Both the position numbers and the translations under genes were made by a program. A stretch of DNA of 40,127 bases from Collinsella sp. (GTDB lineage: Bacteria > Actinomycetota > Coriobacteriia > Coriobacteriales > Coriobacteriaceae). The notes beneath the pieces were generated by a model. It searched no databases. It was not told the DNA's origin and worked only from the letters and a program-made list of their open reading frames with translations. Shown in pieces: positions 8,008 through 15,600 of this stretch; within the stretch, counting starts at the first letter, position 1, and every line of letters starts with the position of its first letter. Location of the stretch: NCBI GenBank assembly GCA_018380195.1, contig JAGZUC010000018.1:1-40127 (forward strand). Reading direction: 5' to 3'.

Positions 8008-8328
8008 TTACAGGTGCTTCTCCAGCAGCGCCTGCAGCCTCGCCTTGGGCAGAGCGCCAACCGAGCGGTCAATCTCCTCGCCGTTCTTAAACACAATCAG
8101 CGTGGGGATGCTCATGACGCCATACTTCATGGCCAGGTCCTGGTTATCATCGACGTTGCATTTGGCAACGGCAAGCTTGCCCGCCAGCTCATCGGCAACC
8201 TCGTCAACGATGGGCGAGAGCGATCGGCAGGGCCCGCACCACGGTGCCCAAAAATCGACCAGCACGGGCAGGCTGCCGTTAACGATGGAATCGAAGTTCT
8301 CGGGGGTAATCTGCTTAATGTCAGCCAT
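8008..8328 (-). CDS. trxA: Thioredoxin
   Basis: The protein has 106 residues, the normal length of thioredoxin. It carries the active-site motif WCGPC near residues 29-33 inside DFWAPWCGPCRS, and the conserved cis-proline in MSIPT. It reduces disulfides in cytoplasmic proteins. The ATG at 8328 is preceded by GGAGG; an upstream in-frame extension starts before the promoter and is not credible. The gene stands alone, ending before the terminator at 7864-7896. Confidence 0.96.
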   Translation of the reverse strand: MADIKQITPENFDSIVNGSLPVLVDFWAPWCGPCRSLSPIVDEVADELAGKLAVAKCNVDDNQDLAMKYGVMSIPTLIVFKNGEEIDRSVGALPKARLQALLEKHL

Positions 8329-8346
8329 GGTGACCTCCATAATGTG

Positions 8347-8388
8347 ACGCGGCTCAGCCGCGTAAAACTCAGTACGACCGTGCTTATA
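8347..8388 (-). promoter_or_regulatory. trxA promoter -10 and leader hairpin
   Basis: On the minus strand TATAAG (8388-8383) is a likely -10 box for trxA. Between it and the ribosome site lies a perfect 7-bp hairpin (8347-8353 with 8357-8363, three-base loop). The -35 is weak (around 8400-8410). The site lies outside the IS element, so trxA expression should have survived the insertion. Confidence 0.4.
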
Positions 8389-8447
8389 CCCAGCGGCCCG
8401 CAAAGCAACCACTCGCGGGCGGCTCTTTTATCAAAAGCGCCGCAAAA

Positions 8448-8467
8448 CCCCTTTCTTCAGATATGGG
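8448..8467 (+). other. IS left-end hairpin
   Basis: CCCC and GGGG feet enclose an imperfect palindrome 16 nt inside the proposed left edge. This is the position expected for the single-stranded hairpin that TnpA recognises. A second palindrome (CAGCCG/CGGCTG, 8488-8510) follows before tnpA. Confidence 0.5.
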
Positions 8468-8529
8468 GATATAAGGCGCATCGGCGTCAGCCGATATACA
8501 TATACGGCTGCAAGTGGTATACTGTTTTC

Positions 8530-8925
8530 ATGGATAGATACAGGAGCAACGACAACATAGTCTGGGACTGCGACTACCATGTGGTCTTCTGCCCGAAATA
8601 CCGCAGGAAGGTGCTCGTGGACGGCATCGGCTCCCGCTTCGAGGAGATCGCGCACGAGGTCGCGGAGGAACTCGATTTCGAGATAAGGGAAATCAAGGTC
8701 ATGCCCGACCGCGTGCACATGCTCGTCTCAGTCGACCCCCAGTTCGGCATCCACCGGGCCGTGAAGCGCATCAAGGGCAGGACCAGCCACGACCTGCGCG
8801 CCGAGTTCCCGCAGCTGAAGCGCAAGCTGCCGACGCTCTGGACGAACAGCTACTTCGTCTCGACCGTCGGCGGGGCGACGCCCGAGGCCGTCAGGCAGTA
8901 TATCGAGGACCAGAGGAACGCGTGA
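8530..8925 (+). CDS. tnpA: IS200/IS605 TnpA transposase with altered HUH motif
   Basis: The 131-residue protein is a Y1 single-strand transposase. The family core is clear: YHVVFCPKYRRKVL near residue 16, MPDRVHMLVSV at 58-68, the conserved IKGRTS segment, and the tyrosine Tyr124 in RQYIEDQ. In this family the metal-binding motif is His-x-His; here it reads Arg61-Val-His63. The codon CGC at 8710-8712 is one transition away from CAC. The length is normal and there is no frameshift. Transposition activity is therefore doubtful. A TATACT box at 8518-8523 ends only six bases before the ATG, so the mRNA may be leaderless. The stop overlaps the tnpB start as GTGA. Confidence 0.92.
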   Translation: MDRYRSNDNIVWDCDYHVVFCPKYRRKVLVDGIGSRFEEIAHEVAEELDFEIREIKVMPDRVHMLVSVDPQFGIHRAVKRIKGRTSHDLRAEFPQLKRKLPTLWTNSYFVSTVGGATPEAVRQYIEDQRNA

Positions 8926-10112
8926 GGGCCATGGACAAGACCTTCGAGTACCGCATATACCCGAGCGCCGAGCAGGAGGCCCTCCTGCAGAAGACCTTCG
9001 GCTGCTGCCGCTGGGTCTACAACAGGGTGCTGGCGATGAGGCGGGACGAGTACGCGTGGACGGGCAAATCGAGGCACATCAACTCCTACATCACCCAGAT
9101 CCCCGCCTGGAAGAGGGCGGACGCGCCGTGGCTCTCCGAGGTGGACTCCATGGCACTGCAGCAGTCCCTGCGCGACCTGGACAAGGCATTTAAGAACTTC
9201 TTCCGCGCACCAGGCAAGGTGGGCTTTCCGAAGTTCAAGTCCAAACGCGCGGGGAGGAAGAGCTACCGCACGAACGGCGTCGGGATAATCGACGCCAGGC
9301 ACGTGAGGCTGCCAAAGCTGGGGACCGTCAGGGCGCGGGTGAGCCGTCCCGTGGAGGGGCGCGTCCTGTCCGCGACGGTCAAGCAGGTGCCGAGCGGCAA
9401 GTACTACGTGGCGATATGCTGCGCGGACGTCCCCGCCACGGACGCGCCGGCCCCGACCGTCGGGTTCCTGGGAGTCGATGCGGGAATACACGACATAGCC
9501 ACCTGCTCCACGGGGGAGCGCCTGCCCAACCCCAAAAACCTGCAAAGGAGCGAGAGGAGGCTGGCGCGGGAGCAGCGGCGGCTCTCGCGCAAGCGGAAGG
9601 GCTCCGCAAATCGCGCCAGGCAGCGTGTCAGGGTCGCGCGGGCGCACGAGAAGGTTGCCAACCGGCGGAAGGACGCCCTGCACAAGTTCACGACGCATGC
9701 GGTGGGAGAAAGCCAAAACATCGCGGTCGAGGACCTGAACGTCAGGGGCATGCAGAGGAACCGCCGCCTCGCCAAGGCCGTGGGCGATGCCGCCATGTCG
9801 GAGCTGGCGCGCCAGCTCGAGTACAAATGCGCATGGTCGGGGCGCGGCTTCGTAAGGGTGGGCAGGTTCTATCCGTCCAGCAAGACGTGTTCCGCATGCG
9901 GTTACGTCTACAGGGGACTGACGCTGGCCGAACGGGTATGGGACTGCCCCGCGTGCGGCATGCGTCACGACCGCGACCTGAACGCCGCCGTCAACATCGC
10001 CCGCGAGGGAAGGAGAATCCTGGAAGGTACCGCAGGGCATGCGGGAACCGCGGCAGACGCCGCAAACGCTTGTGGAGAGGGCGTAAGACCTACGGCTGCA
10101 TGCGCAGTCTAG
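8922..10112 (+). CDS. tnpB: RNA-guided nuclease TnpB (IS605 OrfB)
   Basis: TnpB (396 residues) is the RuvC-type nuclease that uses an omega-RNA made from the right end of the element and cuts DNA next to a target-adjacent motif, which helps the element persist. The catalytic residues are all present: Asp186 in GVDAGIHD, Glu270 in IAVEDLNV and Asp350/Asp352 in HDRDLNAAVNI. The zinc ribbon has Cys323, Cys326, Cys342 and Cys345. The N-terminal segment with EYRIYPS is typical. The start is taken at GTG 8922, which overlaps the tnpA stop; ATG 8931 is equally possible. The protein seems intact, unlike its TnpA partner. Confidence 0.94.
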   Translation: MRAMDKTFEYRIYPSAEQEALLQKTFGCCRWVYNRVLAMRRDEYAWTGKSRHINSYITQIPAWKRADAPWLSEVDSMALQQSLRDLDKAFKNFFRAPGKVGFPKFKSKRAGRKSYRTNGVGIIDARHVRLPKLGTVRARVSRPVEGRVLSATVKQVPSGKYYVAICCADVPATDAPAPTVGFLGVDAGIHDIATCSTGERLPNPKNLQRSERRLAREQRRLSRKRKGSANRARQRVRVARAHEKVANRRKDALHKFTTHAVGESQNIAVEDLNVRGMQRNRRLAKAVGDAAMSELARQLEYKCAWSGRGFVRVGRFYPSSKTCSACGYVYRGLTLAERVWDCPACGMRHDRDLNAAVNIAREGRRILEGTAGHAGTAADAANACGEGVRPTAACAV

Positions 10113-10133
10113 GCAATTCTCGGTGAAGCAAGA

Positions 10134-10164
10134 ATCCCCTGGCTTTAGCCATGGGGAGTGTCAA
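10134..10164 (+). ncRNA. IS right end; 3' end of the predicted omega-RNA
   Basis: The hairpin with CCCC/GGGG foot and TGGCT/AGCCA arms, followed by TCAA, is the right end of the element. In this family it is also the 3' end of the omega-RNA scaffold, which usually begins inside the 3' part of tnpB. The guide would be the bases that follow, starting ATAATGGTGGGCACGC at 10165. The 5' end of the RNA cannot be set from sequence. Confidence 0.55.
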
Positions 10165-10203
10165 ATAATGGTGGGCACGCAAACGATTGGAGAGCGCATA
10201 CCT

Positions 10204-10773
10204 ATGTCACAAAGCCAGAAAAAAGAAGCCATCGCCCAGGCGGCCGAGCAGGAGCTCGCATCGCTTGCGGGTCGTGGCGTGCGCATCGTGGGCAACGCGT
10301 GCTCGCCGATCGTGCTGGTCAAAGGCGATTTGGACGAAGCCGAGCGTTCGGGTGGCGAGCTTGCCGCCGGCCCGGATGGCGCGGCGTTGCGCAAGGCGCT
10401 TGGGGCCATCGGCTACGCGCCCGAGGATTTTTGCGTGCTGGCAAGCGTCGCCGGCGCAGGCGACGGAGCGGTCGCGGCGGGCGAGACTTTGCCGTGCGAG
10501 CTGTTCCGCGAGGCACTTGAGGCCTTGGACCCCGAGGCGGTGCTACTGCTCGACAACAACGCGGCTGACGCCATGCGCGAGACCTACGCCGATATGCTCG
10601 TGGCGATCGATGACTTCGACACCGCCATGCTCAAGCCCGGCCTGGTCGCCCATGTGCAGGGCCGCCGCGTGCTCGCGCTCGACGGCTTTGAGGCGGCACT
10701 CACCGACAAGGCCGCTAAGCAGCGCATGTGGGCCTACATCAAGCAGCTGACCCCGGCGGCCGCGCCGCTGTAG
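10204..10773 (+). CDS. Unknown protein, possibly a degenerate UDG-like fold
   Basis: This 189-residue protein is not securely recognised. It is soluble, Ala- and Gly-rich, and has no signal peptide. The order of its parts, with a GYAPEDFCVLAS strand, then FREALEALDPEAVLLLDNNAA, and a C-terminal KQRMWAYIKQL helix, recalls family-4/5 uracil-DNA glycosylases (EPKVIVALG and KR-x-x-W-x-D-L). The usual catalytic and iron-sulfur cysteine motifs are not visible, so it would be a non-catalytic relative. ATG 10204 is preceded by GGAGAG at 10189-10194; an in-frame ATG at 10168 overlaps a probable promoter and is disfavoured. The IS element lies directly upstream. Confidence 0.7.
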   Translation: MSQSQKKEAIAQAAEQELASLAGRGVRIVGNACSPIVLVKGDLDEAERSGGELAAGPDGAALRKALGAIGYAPEDFCVLASVAGAGDGAVAAGETLPCELFREALEALDPEAVLLLDNNAADAMRETYADMLVAIDDFDTAMLKPGLVAHVQGRRVLALDGFEAALTDKAAKQRMWAYIKQLTPAAAPL

Positions 10774-10847
10774 CGAGCCCGCGTCGACAAACGACCCCGA
10801 GCGGGCGAGCCGTACCCGCGGAACGCAAATCCGTCGCGCCCGCGCCC

Positions 10848-12125
10848 TTACATCACAGCGCGCAGCTCAAACCGATCGCCGTTAATGCGGAACTGGCAGT
10901 TGCCGTTCATACGCTCCACGGCAAGTTTGATGCTCTTGGTGCCAAAGCCGTGGCCCGCATGCCGGGTCACGGGCATGCCGTCGACCATGCGCGGTGCGCG
11001 GTCAAACGTGTTGGAAACTAACAGCAGCAGCTGGCCGTCCTCCAATCGTAGGTCAAAGTCGACGAATCGCTTTCCTTGGGGTGCAGCGCTTGCGGCGGTG
11101 ATAGCGTTTTCCAAGGCATTTGAGAGCACGCTAAACAGGTCGGCGTCACCTACGTGGATGGTTTCGGGTACGGAGGCGCGCAGGTTGGCGGTAATGCCGT
11201 TTCTATTGATATCCGAGTTAAATGACGAAAGCGCAATGTTTACGGTCTCGTTGGCACAGAAGCGGCGTACGGCGGTTCGGTCGCCGGCTTCGCAGAGTTC
11301 GTCGATGCGTTTGAGCGCCTCGTCGGTGTGGCCCTCCTCAATTAAAGCGGCCAGGCCGCGTAGGAAGTGGCGCATATCGTGGCGAAGAATCGACAGCTCG
11401 CGCCCAGATTGACGCCAAGCCTCGAGCTCTTTGATGGCGGCGCTGTCGCGGGTTTCGAGCATCCAACGCTCTCGCTCGGCGGTTTCCTTTTCTTCGTATT
11501 CGCGCAGGTAAACGGCAAGAAACATAAGATAGAAGGCACAGAGCGCAAATGCCAAAAACTCAACCGTCACCACCGAGCCCGAGTGGAACAGCGTGGTGTA
11601 GACGTTGGTGGCGTAGTCAAAGATGTAATAGACGAGCGGCAGGATTAAAAGGATGCCCAGCTCGGTGGTGCTTTTAATCGCTAAGCGCGGACCGATGTCG
11701 CCGGCCCAATGCAACAGGACGGCAAAGACGGCGAGCGTGGTAGCGATGCGTGCCAGATAGTACGCGATCTGAGAATCGGTTGCGGCAAATGCGGCGATAC
11801 CCATCCAATTGCTGAACTGGCAGCTCAGATAGGCGCTGGTGACGCCCAACGCCGCGAGCAGCGGACTCAAGTGGTAGCGCGCGCATAGGTAGACGGTAAG
11901 CGGCAGGTGCACGACGAGCGGATAGACCTGACGGGCAAAAAGCTCTCCGCCAACGACATTGGCGATCGAAAAGGCAGCGCCGGTTGCGGCTCCGACCCCC
12001 ACCAACTCGAGTGCATGGCGTCGATTGATTTCGATACCGCACAGCGCCGCCGAAGCAAAGACGCCAAAGAGTAGCGTTGTGGCGTGGTGGATTGCCCAAA
12101 GGACCATTTCGACCGAGGAGATCAT
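10848..12125 (-). CDS. AgrC-type sensor histidine kinase (GHKL)
   Basis: The 425-residue protein has about six hydrophobic segments in residues 1-205, a short coiled region, and a C-terminal kinase core. His249 in ILRHDMRHF is the expected phospho-acceptor, the N-box is LSNALENAI (334-342), and GHGFGTKS (391-398) is the G-box of the HPK10/GHKL class used by AgrC and similar peptide sensors. It would sense an extracellular or membrane signal and phosphorylate the response regulator encoded just upstream in the operon; the two overlap by one base (TGATG). No agrB/agrD-like processing gene or peptide is visible in the window. Confidence 0.9.
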   Translation of the reverse strand: MISSVEMVLWAIHHATTLLFGVFASAALCGIEINRRHALELVGVGAATGAAFSIANVVGGELFARQVYPLVVHLPLTVYLCARYHLSPLLAALGVTSAYLSCQFSNWMGIAAFAATDSQIAYYLARIATTLAVFAVLLHWAGDIGPRLAIKSTTELGILLILPLVYYIFDYATNVYTTLFHSGSVVTVEFLAFALCAFYLMFLAVYLREYEEKETAERERWMLETRDSAAIKELEAWRQSGRELSILRHDMRHFLRGLAALIEEGHTDEALKRIDELCEAGDRTAVRRFCANETVNIALSSFNSDINRNGITANLRASVPETIHVGDADLFSVLSNALENAITAASAAPQGKRFVDFDLRLEDGQLLLLVSNTFDRAPRMVDGMPVTRHAGHGFGTKSIKLAVERMNGNCQFRINGDRFELRAVM

Positions 12126-12847
12126 CAGCGCCTCCCGCCCTCAAAGCGCATCGCAAAGTAGGCGTCTTGGAACCCCTGCTTGCTGCTACGCGACAGCGGA
12201 ATGCACACGCCGGAGCGCATGACGATGTCCGTGCGATCGAAGTGGTCGATGTTGCGCAAGTTGACCTGGTAGCTACGGTGGCATTTAAAGAAGGTGGCAT
12301 TTTGCGCCAAGCGGTCCTCGACGCTGCGGAACGACTCGAGTGCCTCGATATCGCGTCCGTCGCGCAGGTGGAAGACCACGTGCTTGTTGCGCGCCTCGGC
12401 ATATTCGATGTCGGACAGGCGCAGGGCGTGGTAGCCAAAGGACGTTTTGATCACGAGCTCGTCGGTTACCGCCGGGCGCATGCTCGAAAGCTCGTCGAGT
12501 AGCTGCGCCAGGCGTCCGTAAGTCACGGGCTTGAGCAGATAGTCGAAGGCTCGGACCTCGTAGGACTCCAGTGCAAACTCGGGCGATGAGGTGAGAAACA
12601 CCAGACGCACAGCGGTATCGGCCCGGCGCAATTCGCGCGCGGTGTCCATGCCGTTGACGAGCGGCATGATCATGTCGAGCAGAATGATGTCGGCGCGCGA
12701 CGCGGCATGGCGCGCCAGCAGGTCCTCGCCGCGCGTAACGAGCGCAACATCGACCGCCGTGCCCGTCTCGGTCGACCAACGGTCGATCATCCGGTGCAGT
12801 CTATCTAGAAAAGCGACGTCATCGTCGCAGGCAATAATCTTGAGCAT
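12125..12847 (-). CDS. LytTR-family response regulator (AgrA-like)
   Basis: The 240-residue protein has a receiver domain with the acidic cluster CDDD at 7-10, phospho-acceptor Asp58 in ILLDMIMP, LTSS near 86 and the Lys in LLKPV. A LytTR DNA-binding domain follows at about 135-235, with YAEARNKHVVFH and FFKCHRSYQVNLRNI. It would bind direct repeats in promoters of its target genes after phosphorylation by the adjacent kinase. ATG 12847 follows a GGGGG ribosome site. Its TGA shares a base with the ATG of the kinase gene, so the pair is cotranscribed and coupled. Confidence 0.92.
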   Translation of the reverse strand: MLKIIACDDDVAFLDRLHRMIDRWSTETGTAVDVALVTRGEDLLARHAASRADIILLDMIMPLVNGMDTARELRRADTAVRLVFLTSSPEFALESYEVRAFDYLLKPVTYGRLAQLLDELSSMRPAVTDELVIKTSFGYHALRLSDIEYAEARNKHVVFHLRDGRDIEALESFRSVEDRLAQNATFFKCHRSYQVNLRNIDHFDRTDIVMRSGVCIPLSRSSKQGFQDAYFAMRFEGGRR

Positions 12848-13054
12848 TCTGAGCCCCCTTAGTAGTTCGATTTTGCCACATTGGGCGCGGACCACTCGCG
12901 GGGGAGCGCCCGTTCGTGCCTCATGGTGCGCAACTCGCGCCGAGCGGTATTGCGGTGGCGAAAGATGCCTCCTGCGCTATCGAGAGCTCGGCTATCCTCA
13001 GCTTGCCAGTTCGAAAATGGACCTGCCGCATGATTGAATCTTTATTTCAACTTT

Positions 13055-13104
13055 ACACCTAGGTTTACAGCTGTCTTGTCAGCTGTAAACCTAGGTGTCA
13101 TACT
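13055..13104 (+). promoter_or_regulatory. nad operon promoter and palindromic operator (candidate NiaR site)
   Basis: Two 19-bp arms (13055-13073 and 13080-13098) are perfect reverse complements around TCTTGT. Each arm holds two smaller palindromes, ACCTAGGT and CAGCTG. A promoter lies inside: -35 TTGTCA at 13076-13081, a 17-bp spacer, and -10 CATACT at 13099-13104. A repressor bound here would block RNA polymerase. The likely repressor is NiaR, encoded as last gene of the operon. Confidence 0.7.
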
Positions 13105-13139
13105 AAAGCCCCAAGATTCGCCAAAAGAGAGGGGCCTTG

Positions 13140-14165
13140 ATGGCACAGAGCGCGAACATGGATGCGTCGGAGCTTGCACGCGATATCGCGGCCGGCCTGG
13201 CATCGGCAGCGACGGCAACGGAGCGCGCGGCACTGGTGCCCGCAGAGCTCGTCGAGGCCATTCAGCAACTAAAAACCCAACGTGACGCGGTGATTCTGGC
13301 TCACTATTACGTGGCGCCCGAGGTCCAGGCCGTTGCCGATTACGTCGGCGACAGCTTCTACCTGGCAAAGCTCGCCAAGAGCCTGCCGCAGCAGACCATC
13401 GTGCTGTGCGGCGTGGAGTTTATGGGCGAGAGCGCCAAGCTACTCAATCCCACCAAGACCGTGCTGCTGCCCGAGCCGGGTGCGGACTGCCCCATGGCGC
13501 ACATGGTCAAACGCGAGACAGTCGACGCGGCCCGCGCCGAGTACGGCGACGACCTGGCCGTGGTCTGCTACGTCAACTCGACGGTCGAGATTAAGAGCTG
13601 GAGTGACGTGTGCGTCACCAGCTCCAACGCCGTCAAGATCGTGTCCGAGCTGCCGCAGCAGCACGTCCTGTTCATTCCCGACCAAAACCTCGGTCGCTTC
13701 GTAGCCGAGCAGGTGCCGCAAAAGCACGTCCTACTTAACAAGGGCTACTGCCCGCGCCACCACATCATCACCGTCGAGCAGATCGTCGACGCGACGGAGG
13801 CCCACCCCGACGCGCTCGTGCTGGCGCATCCTGAGTGTAAGGCCGACGTCTTGGCCGAGGCCGACTACATCGGCTCCACCGCCGGCATTATCAAGTACGC
13901 CGAGGAGTCCGACGCGAGCGAGTTCATTATTGTGACGGTCCGTGGCGTGCTCTACGAGCTCGAGCGCCGCTGCCAGGGCACCGGCAAGAAGTTCTACTTC
14001 CCCGCGGTGCAGCCCACCTGCGTCAACATGGATCTCATCACGCTCGAAAAGCTCGTGCGCTGCCTGGAGACGGGCGAGGGCGAGGTGCAGATTGGCGTGT
14101 CGGACGAGGCCGCCGATCAGGCCAAGCTCACGCTCGACCGCATGCTCGAGTACGCAGCGCGCTAG
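13140..14165 (+). CDS. nadA: Quinolinate synthase A
   Basis: NadA (341 residues) condenses iminoaspartate with dihydroxyacetone phosphate to quinolinate on a [4Fe-4S] cluster. The three cluster cysteines are Cys117 (DCPMAH), Cys233 (HPECKADV) and Cys294 (QPTCVNM), and the AHYYVAPEVQAVADYVGDS region is typical. The start is ATG 13140 after GAGAGGGG; a TTG directly before it is less likely. It is the first gene of nadA-nadB-nadC-niaR and lies just behind the palindromic promoter. Confidence 0.97.
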   Translation: MAQSANMDASELARDIAAGLASAATATERAALVPAELVEAIQQLKTQRDAVILAHYYVAPEVQAVADYVGDSFYLAKLAKSLPQQTIVLCGVEFMGESAKLLNPTKTVLLPEPGADCPMAHMVKRETVDAARAEYGDDLAVVCYVNSTVEIKSWSDVCVTSSNAVKIVSELPQQHVLFIPDQNLGRFVAEQVPQKHVLLNKGYCPRHHIITVEQIVDATEAHPDALVLAHPECKADVLAEADYIGSTAGIIKYAEESDASEFIIVTVRGVLYELERRCQGTGKKFYFPAVQPTCVNMDLITLEKLVRCLETGEGEVQIGVSDEAADQAKLTLDRMLEYAAR

Positions 14166-14170
14166 AACAA

Positions 14171-14201
14171 TGCGGCATGAGGGACGGTCCCTTATGCCAC
14201 A
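14171..14201. repeat. Hairpin in the nadA-nadB spacer (REP-like)
   Basis: GGCATGAGGGAC (14174-14185) and GTCCCTTATGCC (14187-14198) form a palindrome with 12-bp arms, one G-T pair and a one-base centre. It carries the GGGAC core seen in other repeats here. Inside the operon it may protect nadA mRNA or lower readthrough into nadB. Confidence 0.5.
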
Positions 14202-14220
14202 TTCAAGGGAGAGGATTCCT

Positions 14221-15597
14221 GTGGAAACCAAGCAATACCCCGATATGGAGTGCGACGTCGTTATTGCCGGCTGCGGCGTAGCGGGCCTGTATGCGGCTCT
14301 CAACCTGCCGACGAGCATGCGCGTGATCATGCTCTCCAAGGGCGCTGTCGATGAGTGCGATTCGATGCTCGCGCAGGGCGGCATTTGCGTGCTGCCCGAG
14401 GGCTCGGACTACGATGCCTTCTTTGAGGACACCATGCACGCCGGCCACTACGAGAACCGCCGCGAGAGCGTCGACATCATGATCCGCTCGAGCCGCTCGG
14501 TCATCAACGACCTGCTGGCGATGGGCGTGGACTTTGAGCGCAAGGCCGACGGCAGCCTCGACTTTACCCGCGAGGGTGCGCACAGCCGCCCCCGCATTGC
14601 CTTCCATGCCGACATTACGGGCAAGGAGATCACGACCAAGCTGCTCCAGGCCGTTCGCAAGCTTGATAACGTGCAGATTTTGGAGCACGTGGCCATGACC
14701 GACATCCTGACGGGCGAGCGTGACGGCGCCACAGTGTGCACCGGCGTCGTCGCCGTTCCCGTGGACGAGGACAACTCGGTTCGTCCCGCCGACGAGCTGG
14801 CAAATACCGCCGAGGGCGTGCATGCCGGCGAGCCGTTTAAGATCCATGCCCGCCACACGCTGTGGGCGACGGGCGGTATCGGCGGCGTATACGACCATTC
14901 GACCAACTACCCGCAGCTCACGGGCGATGCCTGCTACATTGCTCAGGAGCATGGCATTAAGATGGAGCACCTGGACTACGTGCAGATTCACCCCACGGGT
15001 CTGTTCTCGCCGCAGCCGGGCCGCACCTTCCTGATCAGCGAGAGCTGCCGCGGCGAGGGCGCGATTTTGCTCAACGCCGCCGGCGAGCGCTTTACCGACG
15101 AGCTTCAGCCGCGCGATGTGGTCGCCGCCGCCATTCGCGAGCAGATGAAGCAGGACGGCACCGAGCACGAGTGGCTGAGCTTTGCCCCCGTCGAGCGCGA
15201 CGTGGTGACCGGACACTTTGCCAACATTCGCGCACGCTGCCTGGAGGACGGCCGCGACATCTTGGACGAGCCCATCCCCGTCACGCCCACGCAGCACTAC
15301 TTTATGGGCGGCGTGTGGGTTGACAAGGACGGCCGCACCTCGATGCCCGAGCTCTACGCCGCCGGCGAGACGGCTTGCAACGGCGTGCACGGCAAGAACC
15401 GTCTGGCCTCCAACAGCCTGCTCGAGTCCCTCGTCTGGGGTCGTCGCGCCGCTTGGCGTATGCGCACCGGCGAGTCGCTTGCCGTGGAGCAGGCGGGCGA
15501 TCCCGCGCTCGATGGCCGTCATCGCGCCCTGAGCGCCGATGCCCTGGCAATCGATGATTTGGCCCGTGCCGCCGGCACGCAGGCCGTGGAGGAGTAG
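14221..15597 (+). CDS. nadB: L-aspartate oxidase
   Basis: NadB (458 residues) oxidises L-aspartate to iminoaspartate with FAD, using fumarate or oxygen as acceptor; in an anaerobe fumarate is more likely. The FAD-binding DVVIAGCGVAGLYAAL is near residue 11. MLAQGGI, HSRPRIAFHADITGKEI, LISESCRGEGAILLN and AAGETACNGVHGKNRLASNSL are hallmark segments. At 458 residues it is shorter than E. coli NadB (540) and lacks most of the C-terminal helical domain. The start is GTG 14221 because AGGGAGAGG lies seven bases upstream; an in-frame ATG at 14194 lies inside the spacer palindrome. It ends three bases before nadC. Confidence 0.95.
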   Translation: METKQYPDMECDVVIAGCGVAGLYAALNLPTSMRVIMLSKGAVDECDSMLAQGGICVLPEGSDYDAFFEDTMHAGHYENRRESVDIMIRSSRSVINDLLAMGVDFERKADGSLDFTREGAHSRPRIAFHADITGKEITTKLLQAVRKLDNVQILEHVAMTDILTGERDGATVCTGVVAVPVDEDNSVRPADELANTAEGVHAGEPFKIHARHTLWATGGIGGVYDHSTNYPQLTGDACYIAQEHGIKMEHLDYVQIHPTGLFSPQPGRTFLISESCRGEGAILLNAAGERFTDELQPRDVVAAAIREQMKQDGTEHEWLSFAPVERDVVTGHFANIRARCLEDGRDILDEPIPVTPTQHYFMGGVWVDKDGRTSMPELYAAGETACNGVHGKNRLASNSLLESLVWGRRAAWRMRTGESLAVEQAGDPALDGRHRALSADALAIDDLARAAGTQAVEE

Positions 15598-15600
15598 ACC

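Larger units (their letters stand above)
8432..10164 (+). mobile_element. IS200/IS605-family element, tnpA plus tnpB
   Basis: The element carries tnpA and tnpB in one direction. The right end has GAAT directly before a hairpin (CCCC/GGGG foot, TGGCT/AGCCA arms, 10134-10156) and TCAA at 10161-10164. These match the guide (GAAT) and cleavage (TCAA) tetranucleotides known for IS608. The left end has a CCCC...GGGG hairpin (8448-8467) with AAAA before it. A TTTAT at 8427-8431 is the probable target-adjacent motif, so I place the left edge at 8432 (plus or minus a few bases). There are no terminal inverted repeats and no target duplication, as expected for this family. Confidence 0.8.
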
